DNA from: Planctomycetota bacterium
GTDB taxonomy: Bacteria; Planctomycetota; Phycisphaerae; Phycisphaerales; Phycisphaeraceae
DNA length: 39,644 nucleotides
Assembly: GCA_026386955.1 (NCBI GenBank)
Contig: JAPLMQ010000084.1
Coordinates: 1-39,644 of the forward strand
Direction: 5' to 3'
Of the stretch, positions 6,728-15,077 are shown piece after piece. A program made the position numbers and the translations under genes. Below the pieces are notes generated by a model, which was not told where the DNA came from, searched no databases, and was given only the letters and a program-made list of their open reading frames with translations. Position 1 is the first letter of the stretch. The number at the start of each line of letters is the position of its first letter.

Positions 6728-9121
6728 ATGTCGAAAACCACGCCCAACCCGACCGCACCGGACGACCTCGCCGACACCCGCTGGTCGCTCGACTTCTCCA
6801 AACTGCTCCCGATCCTGTTGATCACCTGCGCCTTGGTTGCCTACGCCAACAGCTTCAAAGGCGTCTTTATCCTCGACGACAACGACCACATCGTGAACAA
6901 CACCGTGATCCGCACGGTGTTTCCCCTCGCCGACAAGTTCCCGCCCAACGACCGGCGGATCGTGCCCAAGTGGTCCTACGTCCTCAATTACGTGGCCGAG
7001 AACCACATCTCGGGAAACGGCCTCGAGCCCCGCGGGTACCACCTCCTCAACCTCAGCGTCCACATCGTCGCCGGGCTCGCGCTGTTCGGGGTCGTCCGGC
7101 GGACGCTCTGGCTCCCGCGGTTCAACCAGCGGTTCGATCGCTCCGCGTCGTGGCTCGCCTTCACCGTCGCGCTCTTCTGGATGCTGCATCCGCTCCAGAC
7201 CCAGGCCGTGACCTACATCGTTCAGCGCATCGAGTCGCTGATGGGGATGTTCTTCTTCCTCATGCTCTACGCCGCGATCCGCAGCGACGAGGGGCGCGGC
7301 GCGCGGCAGTGGCTCTGGTGGGGGGCGACGCTGCTGGCGTGCCTGCTGGGCATGCTCAGCAAGGAGATCATGGCGACGGCGCCGATCGTCCTGATCCTCT
7401 ATGACCGCACGTTCCTGACGACGTCGGCCCTGCAATCGCTCCGCCGGCGCTGGCCGCTCTACGCGAGCTTGAGCCTCCCGTATCTCGCCGCGGCGTCGCT
7501 GGGGTTGGCGGACATGTTCAGTGCCCACGCCACCGCCGGCTTCGCCACGCCGTTCTACAGGCCGACCGACTACCTCCTGGCCCAGACGCAGGTGGTCCTC
7601 TACTACATCCGCATGGCCTTCTGGCCCCACCCGCTTTGCCTCGACTACTTCGACTGGGTTCCGCCCAGCCCCATCTCGGCCACCGCGCCCTACGCCGCGG
7701 CCGTGGCCCTGCTCGTCGCCCTGAGCCTCTGGGGCACATGGCGCCGGCATTGGCTGGGGTTCCTGGGGCTCTCCTTCTTCATCGTGCTCGCGCCGACCTC
7801 GAGCGTCATGCCCCTGCGCGACTTGGTGATGGAGCACCGGATGTACGTCCCGCTCGCGGCGATCATCATCGCCGTGGTCGTCGGGGGTTGGTCGGCCCTG
7901 CGCTGGGCGATGCTCGACCGCCCCGAATACGCGACCTACATCCGTTGGACGGGCGGGGCGTTGGTCTGTGCCACCGCCCTGACGCTGGGCCTGCGCACCG
8001 CCGTGCGCAACCTCGACTACCACAGCCAGATCGCGATGTACCGCAGCATCACCGTCGCCCGCCCGCGCAACCCGCGCGGCTGGCGAAACTACTCGGCCGG
8101 GCTGGCGCAGGAGTCGCGCCTCTACGAGGCGAAAGCGGCCCTGACACGGTCCCTGGAGCTTGTGCCCGGCGACGTCGAAGGCTGGATCGGCCTGGCGATG
8201 ATGAACTACGACATGAAGGACATGAAGCGGGCGGCGACCATCCTCCGCCAAGTCAGCAAATGGACGACCAACAACGAGATGGTCTACTACGACCTGGGCG
8301 CGATCGTCATGGAGACCGATCCGGTGGAGGCCGAGTGGGCCTTCCGCGAGGCGCTGCGGATCAAGCCCGACATGGCCCAGGCCCGCAACAGCGTCGCGCT
8401 GCTGCTGATGCAGCGGGGCAAGCAGGAAGAGGCGGTCGAGGAGTTCAAGAAGGCGATCGCGACCAATCCCAAGGGCGGGTCGGAAGGCTACAACAACCTC
8501 GCGGGGCTCCTGCTGAACCTGAACCGGACCGACGAGGCGATCGAGGCTTACCGCATGGCGATCAAGAACTCGCCCGACCTCGCGCTCTTCTCGAACAATC
8601 TTGGCCGAGCGTTGCTCAAGGCGGGGCGGTTCGCGGAGGCGGAGCAGGCCTTCAACGAGGCCCAAGCCAAGGCCAAGCGCCTCGATGACACCAACGCCCA
8701 GGCCGACACGATGAGCAACTTGGGCGACCTCGCCTCCCGCCTGGGGCAGCTCGACCGAGCGATCCTGTACCAGCAGCAGGCGCTGAAGCTCAGGCCCGGC
8801 TGGCCGGAGTACATGCGGCGGATCGCATGGATCCGCGCGACGAGCCTTCCGCCCTACCGCGACCCCAGCGAGGCGCTGGCGCTGGCGCAGGTCTCCAACA
8901 CCAAGACGGGCAACGGCGTGCCGGACTACCTCGACACGCTCGCGGCCGCATATGCCTCGACGGGGCAGTTCCAGGAGGCGGCGAAGACTGCCCGACGGGC
9001 GCTGGCCCTCGCGGGGAAGTACGGGCAGCCCAGACTCGAGGCTGAACTGCCGGCCAGGATCGCCGCTTACGACGCGGGCAAGCCGTGGTACGTCGCCCCG
9101 CCGGATTCGCCGAAGAAGTGA
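6728..9121 (+). CDS. TMTC-like membrane glycosyltransferase with C-terminal TPR repeats
   Basis: The 797-residue protein has two halves. Residues 1-430 form a GT-C type multispanning domain. The first loop carries the acidic motif FILDDNDHIVNN (47-58), then RGYHLLNLSVH (102-112), FWMLHPLQTQAVTYIVQR (150-167) and SSVMPLRDLVMEHRMYVPLA (358-377), as in TMTC / DUF1736 protein O-mannosyltransferase-like proteins. Residues about 450-780 are TPR repeats (EGWIGLAMMNYDMKDMKRA; EEAVEEFKKAIATNPK; DEAIEAYRMAIKNSPD). It would use a polyprenyl-linked sugar at the membrane, with the TPRs outside or binding a partner. An in-frame start at 6584 is possible, but 6728 begins at the usual distance from the first helix and has GGAG upstream. 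The next gene is convergent, 15 bases away. Confidence 0.88.
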   Translation: MSKTTPNPTAPDDLADTRWSLDFSKLLPILLITCALVAYANSFKGVFILDDNDHIVNNTVIRTVFPLADKFPPNDRRIVPKWSYVLNYVAENHISGNGLEPRGYHLLNLSVHIVAGLALFGVVRRTLWLPRFNQRFDRSASWLAFTVALFWMLHPLQTQAVTYIVQRIESLMGMFFFLMLYAAIRSDEGRGARQWLWWGATLLACLLGMLSKEIMATAPIVLILYDRTFLTTSALQSLRRRWPLYASLSLPYLAAASLGLADMFSAHATAGFATPFYRPTDYLLAQTQVVLYYIRMAFWPHPLCLDYFDWVPPSPISATAPYAAAVALLVALSLWGTWRRHWLGFLGLSFFIVLAPTSSVMPLRDLVMEHRMYVPLAAIIIAVVVGGWSALRWAMLDRPEYATYIRWTGGALVCATALTLGLRTAVRNLDYHSQIAMYRSITVARPRNPRGWRNYSAGLAQESRLYEAKAALTRSLELVPGDVEGWIGLAMMNYDMKDMKRAATILRQVSKWTTNNEMVYYDLGAIVMETDPVEAEWAFREALRIKPDMAQARNSVALLLMQRGKQEEAVEEFKKAIATNPKGGSEGYNNLAGLLLNLNRTDEAIEAYRMAIKNSPDLALFSNNLGRALLKAGRFAEAEQAFNEAQAKAKRLDDTNAQADTMSNLGDLASRLGQLDRAILYQQQALKLRPGWPEYMRRIAWIRATSLPPYRDPSEALALAQVSNTKTGNGVPDYLDTLAAAYASTGQFQEAAKTARRALALAGKYGQPRLEAELPARIAAYDAGKPWYVAPPDSPKK

Positions 9122-9136
9122 GCGTCGGAGCGGGGC

Positions 9137-9706
9137 TCAGCGAGCTTGGCTCGAGCCAACGCCCTGCATGGCCTGATCGATGGCGATGGCCTCGCCGCAC
9201 TCGGGGCAGGCGTTCTTGCTGGCCCGCAGGTCATAGCCGCATTTTTGGCAATGGCCCGCGCGAGGCTGGCGCCGCCATCGGCGCTTGATCCACCACGCCG
9301 GGAGCACCGAGCACACCGCCAGCAAAAACCAGTCGTGGATCGCGAGCATCCGCTCCATCACGGTTCCCACAGGGTAGACCGCCGCGGGTTTGAACCCGGA
9401 GTTGTATGGCGTGTCCGACCACGTCATCCGCCATCTCCCGATGAGAATGGATTTCTCCATGGAAGGCTGGATGTGGTCCCGAGCCATGAAGGTGGGGTCC
9501 GGGTGATACCACGTGACCTGCATTTCGCCGGACATCGCACAAAACTTAACGTTGTAAAAGAATGGGCAATCACACGGGATGACGGCAAAGTGGCTGCGCA
9601 CCCAAGTCGCCGCGACGCCCAAGGCGAGCAACAGCGAAAGCAGCGCCAGTGCGTCGAACAAGCGTCCCAACATCCAGCGAAATGAAAACCGCACGCCCGG
9701 CTTCAT
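9137..9706 (-). CDS. Membrane protein with C-terminal zinc ribbon
   Basis: A 189-residue protein with one hydrophobic helix near the N-terminus (LFDALALLSLLLALGVAATW), a central soluble region and a second helix (DWFLLAVCSVLPAWWI). A double CxxC zinc ribbon follows, CQKCGYDLRAS then CPECGE. In the author's knowledge the CxxCGYDLR signature is very common in Phycisphaerae membrane proteins of unknown function, and it is the best lineage hint in the window. The ribbon would lie in the cytoplasm if both helices span the membrane. Function unknown. It ends 15 bases from the convergent TMTC gene and is 30 bases from the epimerase gene upstream on its own strand. Confidence 0.8.
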   Translation of the reverse strand: MKPGVRFSFRWMLGRLFDALALLSLLLALGVAATWVRSHFAVIPCDCPFFYNVKFCAMSGEMQVTWYHPDPTFMARDHIQPSMEKSILIGRWRMTWSDTPYNSGFKPAAVYPVGTVMERMLAIHDWFLLAVCSVLPAWWIKRRWRRQPRAGHCQKCGYDLRASKNACPECGEAIAIDQAMQGVGSSQAR

Positions 9707-9735
9707 CGCCCGATTCTACCCGCGGGCCATCCAGA

Positions 9736-10719
9736 TCAGGCTTTCTTCGCCGCCGCAGCCCGCTGCTCGGCGATCACCGCGTCGATGATCTGGTCGAGGC
9801 TGTTATGCGGCCCGAAGGGGATCGCCGCGCGCAGGCGCGAGAGGTTCGGCACGCGGCGGGGCAGGTCGTCGAAGGCCTGCCCGTAGGCCTTCTCGTAGGA
9901 GATGTGCTCGAGCTTGCTGCGCGAGCCGGCACGCTGGATGACGCGCTCCGCCAAGCCGTTGATCGAGATCTCCTGGTCGCTCCCGACGTTGAAGACCTTG
10001 CCGATGGCGGCCGGGGTCTCCATCAGCTTGATCAGCGCGTCGGCGACATCGTGGACGTGGCAGAAGCAGCGCGTCTGCGAGCCGTCGCCGTAGACGACGA
10101 CGGGCTCGTTGGCGATCGCCGAGGCGACGAAGCGCGGGAGCACCATGCCGTACTGCCCGAGCTGGCGCGGGCCGACGGTGTTGAAGAGCCGGACGATGCG
10201 GACGGGCAGGCCGTATTGGCGGTGATAGGCGAGGCCGAGGAACTCGTCGATGGCCTTGCCGTAGGCATAGCACCAGCGGTTGAAGATGGTGGCGCCCATG
10301 ACCACGTCGTCGTCCTCGGAGAAGGGGACGGTCATGCCCTTGCCGTAGACCTCGGAGGAGCTGGTGACCAGCGTGGGGCGGTTGAAGCGGTAGGCCGCCT
10401 CGAGGACGACCTCCGTGCCGTGGATGGTGGTGCGGATGGTGCGCACCGGCTGCTCGACGATGAGGCGGACACCCACGGCGGAGGCAAGGTGGAAGACCAC
10501 GTCGCACTCGGACATGAGCAGGTTGACGATCGGCTCGCTCTCGACCGAGTCGCGCACGAACTGGAAGTTGGGGTTGCCCATCAGGCCGGCGAGGTTGGCG
10601 ACCGCGCCGGTCGAGACGTCGTCGAGGACGACGACGGAGTGCCCCGCGGCGATCAGCCGCTGGGAGAGGTGGGAGCCGATGAAGCCCGCGCCGCCGGTGA
10701 TGAGGTAGCGTTTATTCAA
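9736..10719 (-). CDS. NAD-dependent nucleotide-sugar epimerase/dehydratase (extended SDR)
   Basis: An extended short-chain dehydrogenase. The Rossmann motif LITGGAGFIGSHLSQ is at the N-terminus. The catalytic set is SSSEVYG and YAYGKAIDEF (YxxxK), and the C-terminal half has VVYGDGSQTRCFCHVHDVAD and VFNVGSDQEIS, typical of dTDP-glucose 4,6-dehydratase, UDP-glucuronate decarboxylase and GalE relatives. It would modify the sugar of an NDP-sugar, feeding glycosyltransferases such as those at 3661, 6728 and 23877. There is no ATG upstream of the Rossmann motif; TTG at 10719 gives MNKRYLITGG and is preferred, but TTG at 10761 (14 residues longer) is possible. Neither has a strong ribosome site. 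The exact reaction cannot be assigned. Confidence 0.85.
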   Translation of the reverse strand: MNKRYLITGGAGFIGSHLSQRLIAAGHSVVVLDDVSTGAVANLAGLMGNPNFQFVRDSVESEPIVNLLMSECDVVFHLASAVGVRLIVEQPVRTIRTTIHGTEVVLEAAYRFNRPTLVTSSSEVYGKGMTVPFSEDDDVVMGATIFNRWCYAYGKAIDEFLGLAYHRQYGLPVRIVRLFNTVGPRQLGQYGMVLPRFVASAIANEPVVVYGDGSQTRCFCHVHDVADALIKLMETPAAIGKVFNVGSDQEISINGLAERVIQRAGSRSKLEHISYEKAYGQAFDDLPRRVPNLSRLRAAIPFGPHNSLDQIIDAVIAEQRAAAAKKA

Positions 10720-10910
10720 GGTAGGGCGAACTCTACCAGACGCGCGCGGGCGGGGCGACAAACCCGGCAGAACTAACGAAAACGTGGATCGGAGGCCACG
10801 GATCAGGGAATCTGGAGAAACCCGTCGTGGCGGGGATTCGCGCGGCGTGCATCAACAAATCCATGAAACCAGTTCAGCCTCACAAAAGCCGATTGTGGAT
10901 TCACGCGCTA

Positions 10911-10939
10911 TTGATGTCGTACCGATTAAGTGCTATATA
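10911..10939 (+). promoter_or_regulatory. Sigma-70-type promoter of the isc operon
   Basis: TTGATG (10911-10916), a 17-base spacer, then TATATA (10934-10939). Spacing is ideal and the site is AT-rich against a GC-rich background. It would give a leader of about 275 bases before the Rrf2 start at 11221. Confidence 0.6.
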
Positions 10940-11158
10940 TAGGGGCCGTTGAGACAGGGTTTCAGTTTCGACTCGAGCCCTTCGACGGCAGCAGTGGATC
11001 GGGAGAGCGGCTTGGACAGGGATCTTTGCCCCACCCAAGCCGGGATCAGGCTGACCAGAACAATCCGATCTCGCGTCTGATTCAACAGTTAGATCTCGCC
11101 CTCTCACGAGGGGTCCCGCGACGAATCGCGTGGATTGGGTGGCAAGTGATGCGCGGTG

Positions 11159-11175
11159 CCTGACCTTGAGTCAGG
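11159..11175 (+). promoter_or_regulatory. Palindrome, possible Rrf2 operator
   Basis: CCTGAC-CTTGA-GTCAGG has 6-bp arms around a 5-base centre, ending 45 bases before the regulator start. Rrf2 proteins bind palindromes near their own genes, so autoregulation is plausible. It lies well downstream of the promoter above, so it could also be an RNA hairpin. Confidence 0.35.
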
Positions 11176-11220
11176 CTGATGTCGGGCCGAACCTCGGCCA
11201 GACGATCGGAACCCTCGGCC

Positions 11221-11694
11221 ATGCTCAGCCTCACGCGAAAATGCGACTACGCCCTGATCGCCTTGGCCTACCTCGCGCAGCAGCGGGTCGCCGGCGAGAC
11301 GTCGGTCAGTGCCCGAAAGATCGCCGACGCCTACGGCCTGCCCCTGCCGCTTTTGATGAACATCCTCAAGGACCTCACGCACGAGCACTTGGTCGTCTCC
11401 ACCCGCGGCCCCGCCGGCGGCTACGCCCTCGCGAACGAGCCCGAGCAGATCTCGCTGCTGGCGGTCATCCGGGCCGTCGACGGCCCGCCGCGGTTCGCGC
11501 GCTGCGCCGACCCCCTGCCCATCGCCGGGCAGGAATGCGACATCCAGGACTGCTGCCCCGTCCGCGAGCCGATCCAGCGGCTGCACGAGCGGATCCAGGG
11601 CTTCCTCGCCGAGGTGACCTTAGCCGACCTCATGACCTCCAAAGTCGACGTGCCCTCCTCGCAGGTGGGCGTGCCGGCGCTTTCGAACCGTTAG
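11221..11694 (+). CDS. Rrf2 family regulator, IscR-like
   Basis: A 157-residue Rrf2 protein. The winged helix spans MLSLTRKCDYALIALAYLAQ to VVSTRGPAGGYALAN (about 1-72). The cluster-binding loop is RCADPLPIAGQECDIQDCCP, with Cys95, Cys106 and Cys111/112 as candidate [2Fe-2S] ligands, compared with the three Cys of IscR. By analogy it senses iron-sulfur status and controls the isc genes directly downstream. The start at 11221 is preferred over an in-frame one 42 bases upstream because MLSLTRKCDYAL is the standard family N-terminus. iscS begins 54 bases later, consistent with one transcript from the promoter at 10911. Confidence 0.9.
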   Translation: MLSLTRKCDYALIALAYLAQQRVAGETSVSARKIADAYGLPLPLLMNILKDLTHEHLVVSTRGPAGGYALANEPEQISLLAVIRAVDGPPRFARCADPLPIAGQECDIQDCCPVREPIQRLHERIQGFLAEVTLADLMTSKVDVPSSQVGVPALSNR

Positions 11695-11748
11695 TCAATC
11701 GCTCGCGCGGGCCGAGAGGCCCGGACGCGGGTTTATGGAAGGAATCCC

Positions 11749-12969
11749 ATGGCCGTGAAACTCCCGATCTACATGGACTACAACGCGACGACGCCCGTCG
11801 ACCCGCGGGTGCTCGAGGCGATGCTGCCCTACTTCACGCAGATGTTCGGCAACGCCGCCAGCCGCAACCACAGCTTCGGCTGGGAGGCGGAGGCCGCGGT
11901 GGACAAGGCCCGCGAGCAGGTCGCCGCGCTGATCGGCGCGAGCGAGAAGGAGATCATCTGGACCAGTGGCTCGACCGAGTCGAACAACTTGGCGATTAAG
12001 GGCGCGGCCGACATGTACAAGGACAAGGGGCGGCACATCATCACCGCCCTGCACGAGCACAAGGCCGTGCTCGACCCCTGCAAGCGCCTCCAGAAGGAGG
12101 GTTTCGACGTCACCTTCCTCCAGCCCGACCGCTCGGGCGTCATCACCGCCGCTCAGGTCGCCGAGGCCATCCGCCCCGACACCATCCTCATCTCCCTGAT
12201 GTGGGCCAACAACGAGATCGGCACGATCAACGAGATCCCAGGGATCGGCAAGATCTGCAAGGAGAAGGACATCATCTTCCACACCGACGCCACGCAGTGG
12301 GTCGGCAAGATGCCCACCGACGTGGAGGAGGCCGGCATCGACCTGCTCTCCGCCTCGGCCCACAAGATGTACGGCCCCAAGGGCGTGGGCTTCCTCTACG
12401 TCCGCCGGCGCAAGCCCCGCGTCCGCCTCACCCCGCTCTTCGACGGCGGCGGGCATGAGCGCGGGATGCGCTCGGGCACGCTCAACGTCACGGGGATCGT
12501 CGGCATGGGCGCCGCCGCGGAGATCTGCCAGCGCGAGATGGCCCAGGAGTCGGCCCGCATCCGCGCGATGCGCGACCGCCTCGAGACGGCCATCCTCGCC
12601 CGCCTCGACGCCACCCGCGTCAACGGCCAAGTCGACCGTCGCCTCCCCCAGACCTCCAACATCTCCTTCGCCTACGTCGAGGGCGAGAGCCTCATGATGG
12701 CGATCAAGGAGATCGCCGTCTCCTCCGGCTCCGCCTGCACCAGCGCCAGCCTCGAGCCCAGCTACGTCCTCAAGAGCCTGGGCATCGGCGACGACCTCGC
12801 CCACAGCTCGCTCCGCTTCGGGCTCGGGCGGTTCACCACCGACGAGGAGGTCGACTACGCGATCGAGTCCGTCGTCCGCGGCGTGTCGCGCCTGCGGGAG
12901 ATGAGCCCGCTCTACGAACTAGCGATGGAGGGGATCGATCCCTCTACCGTCGAATGGGGCAAGCACTGA
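11749..12969 (+). CDS. iscS: Cysteine desulfurase IscS
   Basis: A 406-residue class V PLP enzyme. It takes sulfur from L-cysteine as a Cys persulfide and passes it to IscU. Visible motifs: [20 protein letters not shown] at the N-terminus; [14 protein letters not shown] (72-85); [10 protein letters not shown] with the PLP lysine at 206; [14 protein letters not shown] (233-246); and the mobile sulfur-carrying loop [16 protein letters not shown] with Cys330. The long loop with SSGSAC places it in the IscS/NifS group rather than SufS. GGAAGG precedes the ATG at a good distance. It follows the IscR-like regulator and precedes iscU. NifS is the main alternative name; no nitrogen-fixation genes are present. 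Confidence 0.96.
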   Translation: MAVKLPIYMDYNATTPVDPRVLEAMLPYFTQMFGNAASRNHSFGWEAEAAVDKAREQVAALIGASEKEIIWTSGSTESNNLAIKGAADMYKDKGRHIITALHEHKAVLDPCKRLQKEGFDVTFLQPDRSGVITAAQVAEAIRPDTILISLMWANNEIGTINEIPGIGKICKEKDIIFHTDATQWVGKMPTDVEEAGIDLLSASAHKMYGPKGVGFLYVRRRKPRVRLTPLFDGGGHERGMRSGTLNVTGIVGMGAAAEICQREMAQESARIRAMRDRLETAILARLDATRVNGQVDRRLPQTSNISFAYVEGESLMMAIKEIAVSSGSACTSASLEPSYVLKSLGIGDDLAHSSLRFGLGRFTTDEEVDYAIESVVRGVSRLREMSPLYELAMEGIDPSTVEWGKH

Positions 12970-12993
12970 TCGGCCCTGCCGCGAGCAAGCCCC

Positions 12994-12999
12994 TATACT
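12994..12999 (+). promoter_or_regulatory. Possible internal -10 box (TATACT) before iscU
   Basis: TATACT sits 36 bases before the iscU start, in the iscS-iscU gap. There is no clear -35 partner. It may give extra iscU transcription. Confidence 0.25.
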
Positions 13000-13034
13000 T
13001 TTGAACCGATTCACCCCCAGCCACGGAGTCCCCC

Positions 13035-13478
13035 ATGGCCTACAGCCAAAAAGTCCTCGACCACTACGAGAAGCCCCGCAACGTCGGGAGCCTCGATAAG
13101 GCCGCCACCAACGTCGGCACCGGCATCGTCGGCGCCCCCGAGTGCGGCGACGTCATGAAGCTGCAGATCCTCGTCGACGAGGCCACCGGAAAGATCGTCG
13201 ACGCCAAGTTCAAGACCTTCGGCTGCGGCTCGGCGATCGCCTCGTCCAGCCTCGCCACCGAGTGGGTCAAGGGCAAGACCATCGACCAGGCCCTGGAGAT
13301 CAAGAACACCGACATCGTGCAGGAACTCTCCCTGCCCCCGGTCAAGATCCACTGCTCGGTCCTCGCGGAGGACGCGATCCGCTCCGCCATCGCCGACTAC
13401 AAGAAGAAGCGGGCCACTTCCGCCGCCCCCGGGGCTCCCGCCGCCGGGAGTGTCCAGAGCCAGTCCGCCAGCGTATAA
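13035..13478 (+). CDS. iscU: Iron-sulfur cluster scaffold IscU
   Basis: A 147-residue IscU. The three cluster ligands and the Asp are present: ECGDVM (Cys37, Asp39), TFGCGSAIASSS (Cys64) and HCSVLAEDAI (Cys107). The chaperone-recognition loop LPPVK (100-104) is intact, which in other bacteria binds HscA; no hscA/hscB is found in this window. The C-terminus carries an Ala/Gly/Ser/Gln-rich tail of about 20 residues beyond the usual end. It assembles [2Fe-2S]/[4Fe-4S] clusters on sulfur delivered by IscS. Confidence 0.95.
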   Translation: MAYSQKVLDHYEKPRNVGSLDKAATNVGTGIVGAPECGDVMKLQILVDEATGKIVDAKFKTFGCGSAIASSSLATEWVKGKTIDQALEIKNTDIVQELSLPPVKIHCSVLAEDAIRSAIADYKKKRATSAAPGAPAAGSVQSQSASV

Positions 13479-13479
13479 T
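13474..13479 (+). promoter_or_regulatory. Possible -10 box (TATAAT) before iscA
   Basis: A consensus TATAAT overlaps the iscU stop, 175 bases before the iscA start. TGTCCA lies 17 bases upstream as a weak -35 candidate. It could uncouple iscA from the upstream genes. Confidence 0.3.
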
Positions 13480-13653
13480 CTTTCACTTCCAGTCCGGGCC
13501 GGCTTGGACCGATGAAGTCCATGCAGGCCCCAGCCCCGAACGAATCAGCACCCAGGCCGCGGCCAAGCCCGCACCAGCCTGCATGAACAACCGCCCCGGC
13601 CTCCGGCTGACCCCCAGCGGCATCCGAGTCCGGCGCATCCCAGGAGAATGACC

Positions 13654-13986
13654 ATGGCCATCGAACTGTCTGAAACCGCGGCTCGGGAGATCAAGACCAT
13701 CATCGAGCGCGAGGAGCTCGACGTCACCAAGGTCCGCCTCCGCGTGGGCGTCAAGGGTGGCGGCTGCTCGGGCTTCAGCTACGTCCTCGACCTCACCGAG
13801 CAGGAGAAGGAGAACGACGAGAAGTTCGAGAAGAACGGCGTGACCATCGTCTGCGACGCCAAGAGCTATCTCTACCTCAACGGCACCACGATCGACTTCA
13901 AGGACGAGGTCATGGGCCGCGGGTTCGTCTTCACCAACCCCAACGCCACCAGCTCCTGTGGCTGCGGCAGCTCCTTCAGCGCCTGA
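13654..13986 (+). CDS. iscA: A-type iron-sulfur carrier (IscA/ErpA)
   Basis: A 110-residue HesB/IscA protein that carries or inserts Fe-S clusters. The three conserved Cys are present: GGGCSGFSY (Cys38) and the C-terminal CGCGSSF (Cys102, Cys104). Two ATGs lie 6 bases apart. The second (13654) is chosen because AGGAG at 13642-13646 is at proper distance from it but nearly touches the first (13648). It is the last gene of the isc group, separated from iscU by about 175 bases and followed by a strong terminator. ErpA or SufA would be indistinguishable by sequence alone. Confidence 0.93.
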   Translation: MAIELSETAAREIKTIIEREELDVTKVRLRVGVKGGGCSGFSYVLDLTEQEKENDEKFEKNGVTIVCDAKSYLYLNGTTIDFKDEVMGRGFVFTNPNATSSCGCGSSFSA

Positions 13987-14046
13987 GCCCCCCGGAGCCC
14001 CCGGCCTTCAACGCCGCGGCACGCTGATCGACGAATGAACCACACG

Positions 14047-14080
14047 CCCGCCGGGCCCCGCGCCCGGCGGGTTTTTCTTG
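14047..14080 (+). terminator. Rho-independent terminator of the isc operon
   Basis: A perfect 10-bp stem, CCCGCCGGGC-CCCGC-GCCCGGCGGG, is followed by TTTTTCTTG. It ends the iscA transcript about 60 bases after its stop. Confidence 0.92.
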
Positions 14081-14153
14081 CGCCCGCCCCATCCCTCCCC
14101 CGCTGGACACCGCCCGCCCGCCACCCCACACTCTCTCCACCCGGAGACCCCCG

Positions 14154-15077
14154 ATGTCCCTCCGCTCCGACTGGCAACGCGACGGGTTCCTCGTCCTGCC
14201 CTCCGTCCTCGACCCCACCGCGCTCCACGCCCTGCGCGAGGCCGCTGACCACGCGCTCGCGCAGTGGCGGGCCAGCAGCTCCGCCGACAGCGAGCCCGGG
14301 GCGTTCTGGAACAGCCCCGACGGGTGGATACTGATCCACCTCAACCACCCGAAGTATTACGCGGGGCGCGACGAGCTCCTCGCCCGGGTGCTCAACGCGA
14401 TCGCCACGCCCGCCGCCATAGACGCGGTCACGCAGGTCATGGGCGAGCCGCCGGTCTTCATGCAGGCCAACTACTACCTCGACCCGCGCGAGCGCCAGAC
14501 CGCGGGCGGCGGGCACTGGCACCGCGACTGCCAGTTCTTCTCCAAGGGCGACGACCTCGTGGAGCAGAGGCTCCGCGCCGAGGAGGCCGACCCGCCGCGC
14601 GAGCTGCACATGCACATCCCGCTCGTGCCCACCGCGGCCAGCGGGCTGGTGCCCGGGTCGCACGCCCGCTGGGACACGCCCGGGGAGTTGGCCGTCCGCC
14701 GCAACAACCCCACCGGCGCGATGCCCGGCGGGATCCGCCTGCAACTCCAGCCCCGCGACATCGCGATGTTCCACGTCAACACCATCCACCGCGGCTACTA
14801 CGAAGTCGGCGTACCCCGCAGGACCATCGCCGTCACCTTCGGCGCCGCGAGCAGGACGCGCCCCTTCGATGCCCACTGGTGGAAGATGACCCGCGGCTAC
14901 GTCGCCTCCTTCCAGCCCTGGTTCCGCAAGCCCGGCTACCTCGCCGGCACCGAGCCGCACACGCTCGAGCTCTTCCAGCGATACATCAACGCCCACGGGC
15001 ACGAGTGGGTCGCGTCGAACCTCCATCCCGAGGCCATCGGCCCACAGCGCCTCGAGTACTTCAAGCTCTACGAATGA
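14154..15077 (+). CDS. Phytanoyl-CoA dioxygenase (PhyH) family oxygenase
   Basis: A 307-residue Fe(II)/2-oxoglutarate oxygenase. Unlike the homologue at 1828, the iron triad is complete: GGGHWHRDCQFF (His123, Asp125) and NTIHRGYYE (His212), with RRTIAVTF providing the 2-oxoglutarate Arg. The PGSH motif (LVPGSHARWD, about 166-175) is also present. It probably hydroxylates a small organic substrate, as yet unknown. The stop overlaps the start of the next gene (ATGA), so the two are translationally coupled and probably work on the same compound. Confidence 0.88.
   Translation: MSLRSDWQRDGFLVLPSVLDPTALHALREAADHALAQWRASSSADSEPGAFWNSPDGWILIHLNHPKYYAGRDELLARVLNAIATPAAIDAVTQVMGEPPVFMQANYYLDPRERQTAGGGHWHRDCQFFSKGDDLVEQRLRAEEADPPRELHMHIPLVPTAASGLVPGSHARWDTPGELAVRRNNPTGAMPGGIRLQLQPRDIAMFHVNTIHRGYYEVGVPRRTIAVTFGAASRTRPFDAHWWKMTRGYVASFQPWFRKPGYLAGTEPHTLELFQRYINAHGHEWVASNLHPEAIGPQRLEYFKLYE

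Noticed and set aside
6653..8665. Minus-strand open frame opposite the TMTC/TPR gene
   Set aside because: It opposes recognised GT-C and TPR motifs and has Arg/Glu/Val-rich shadow composition.
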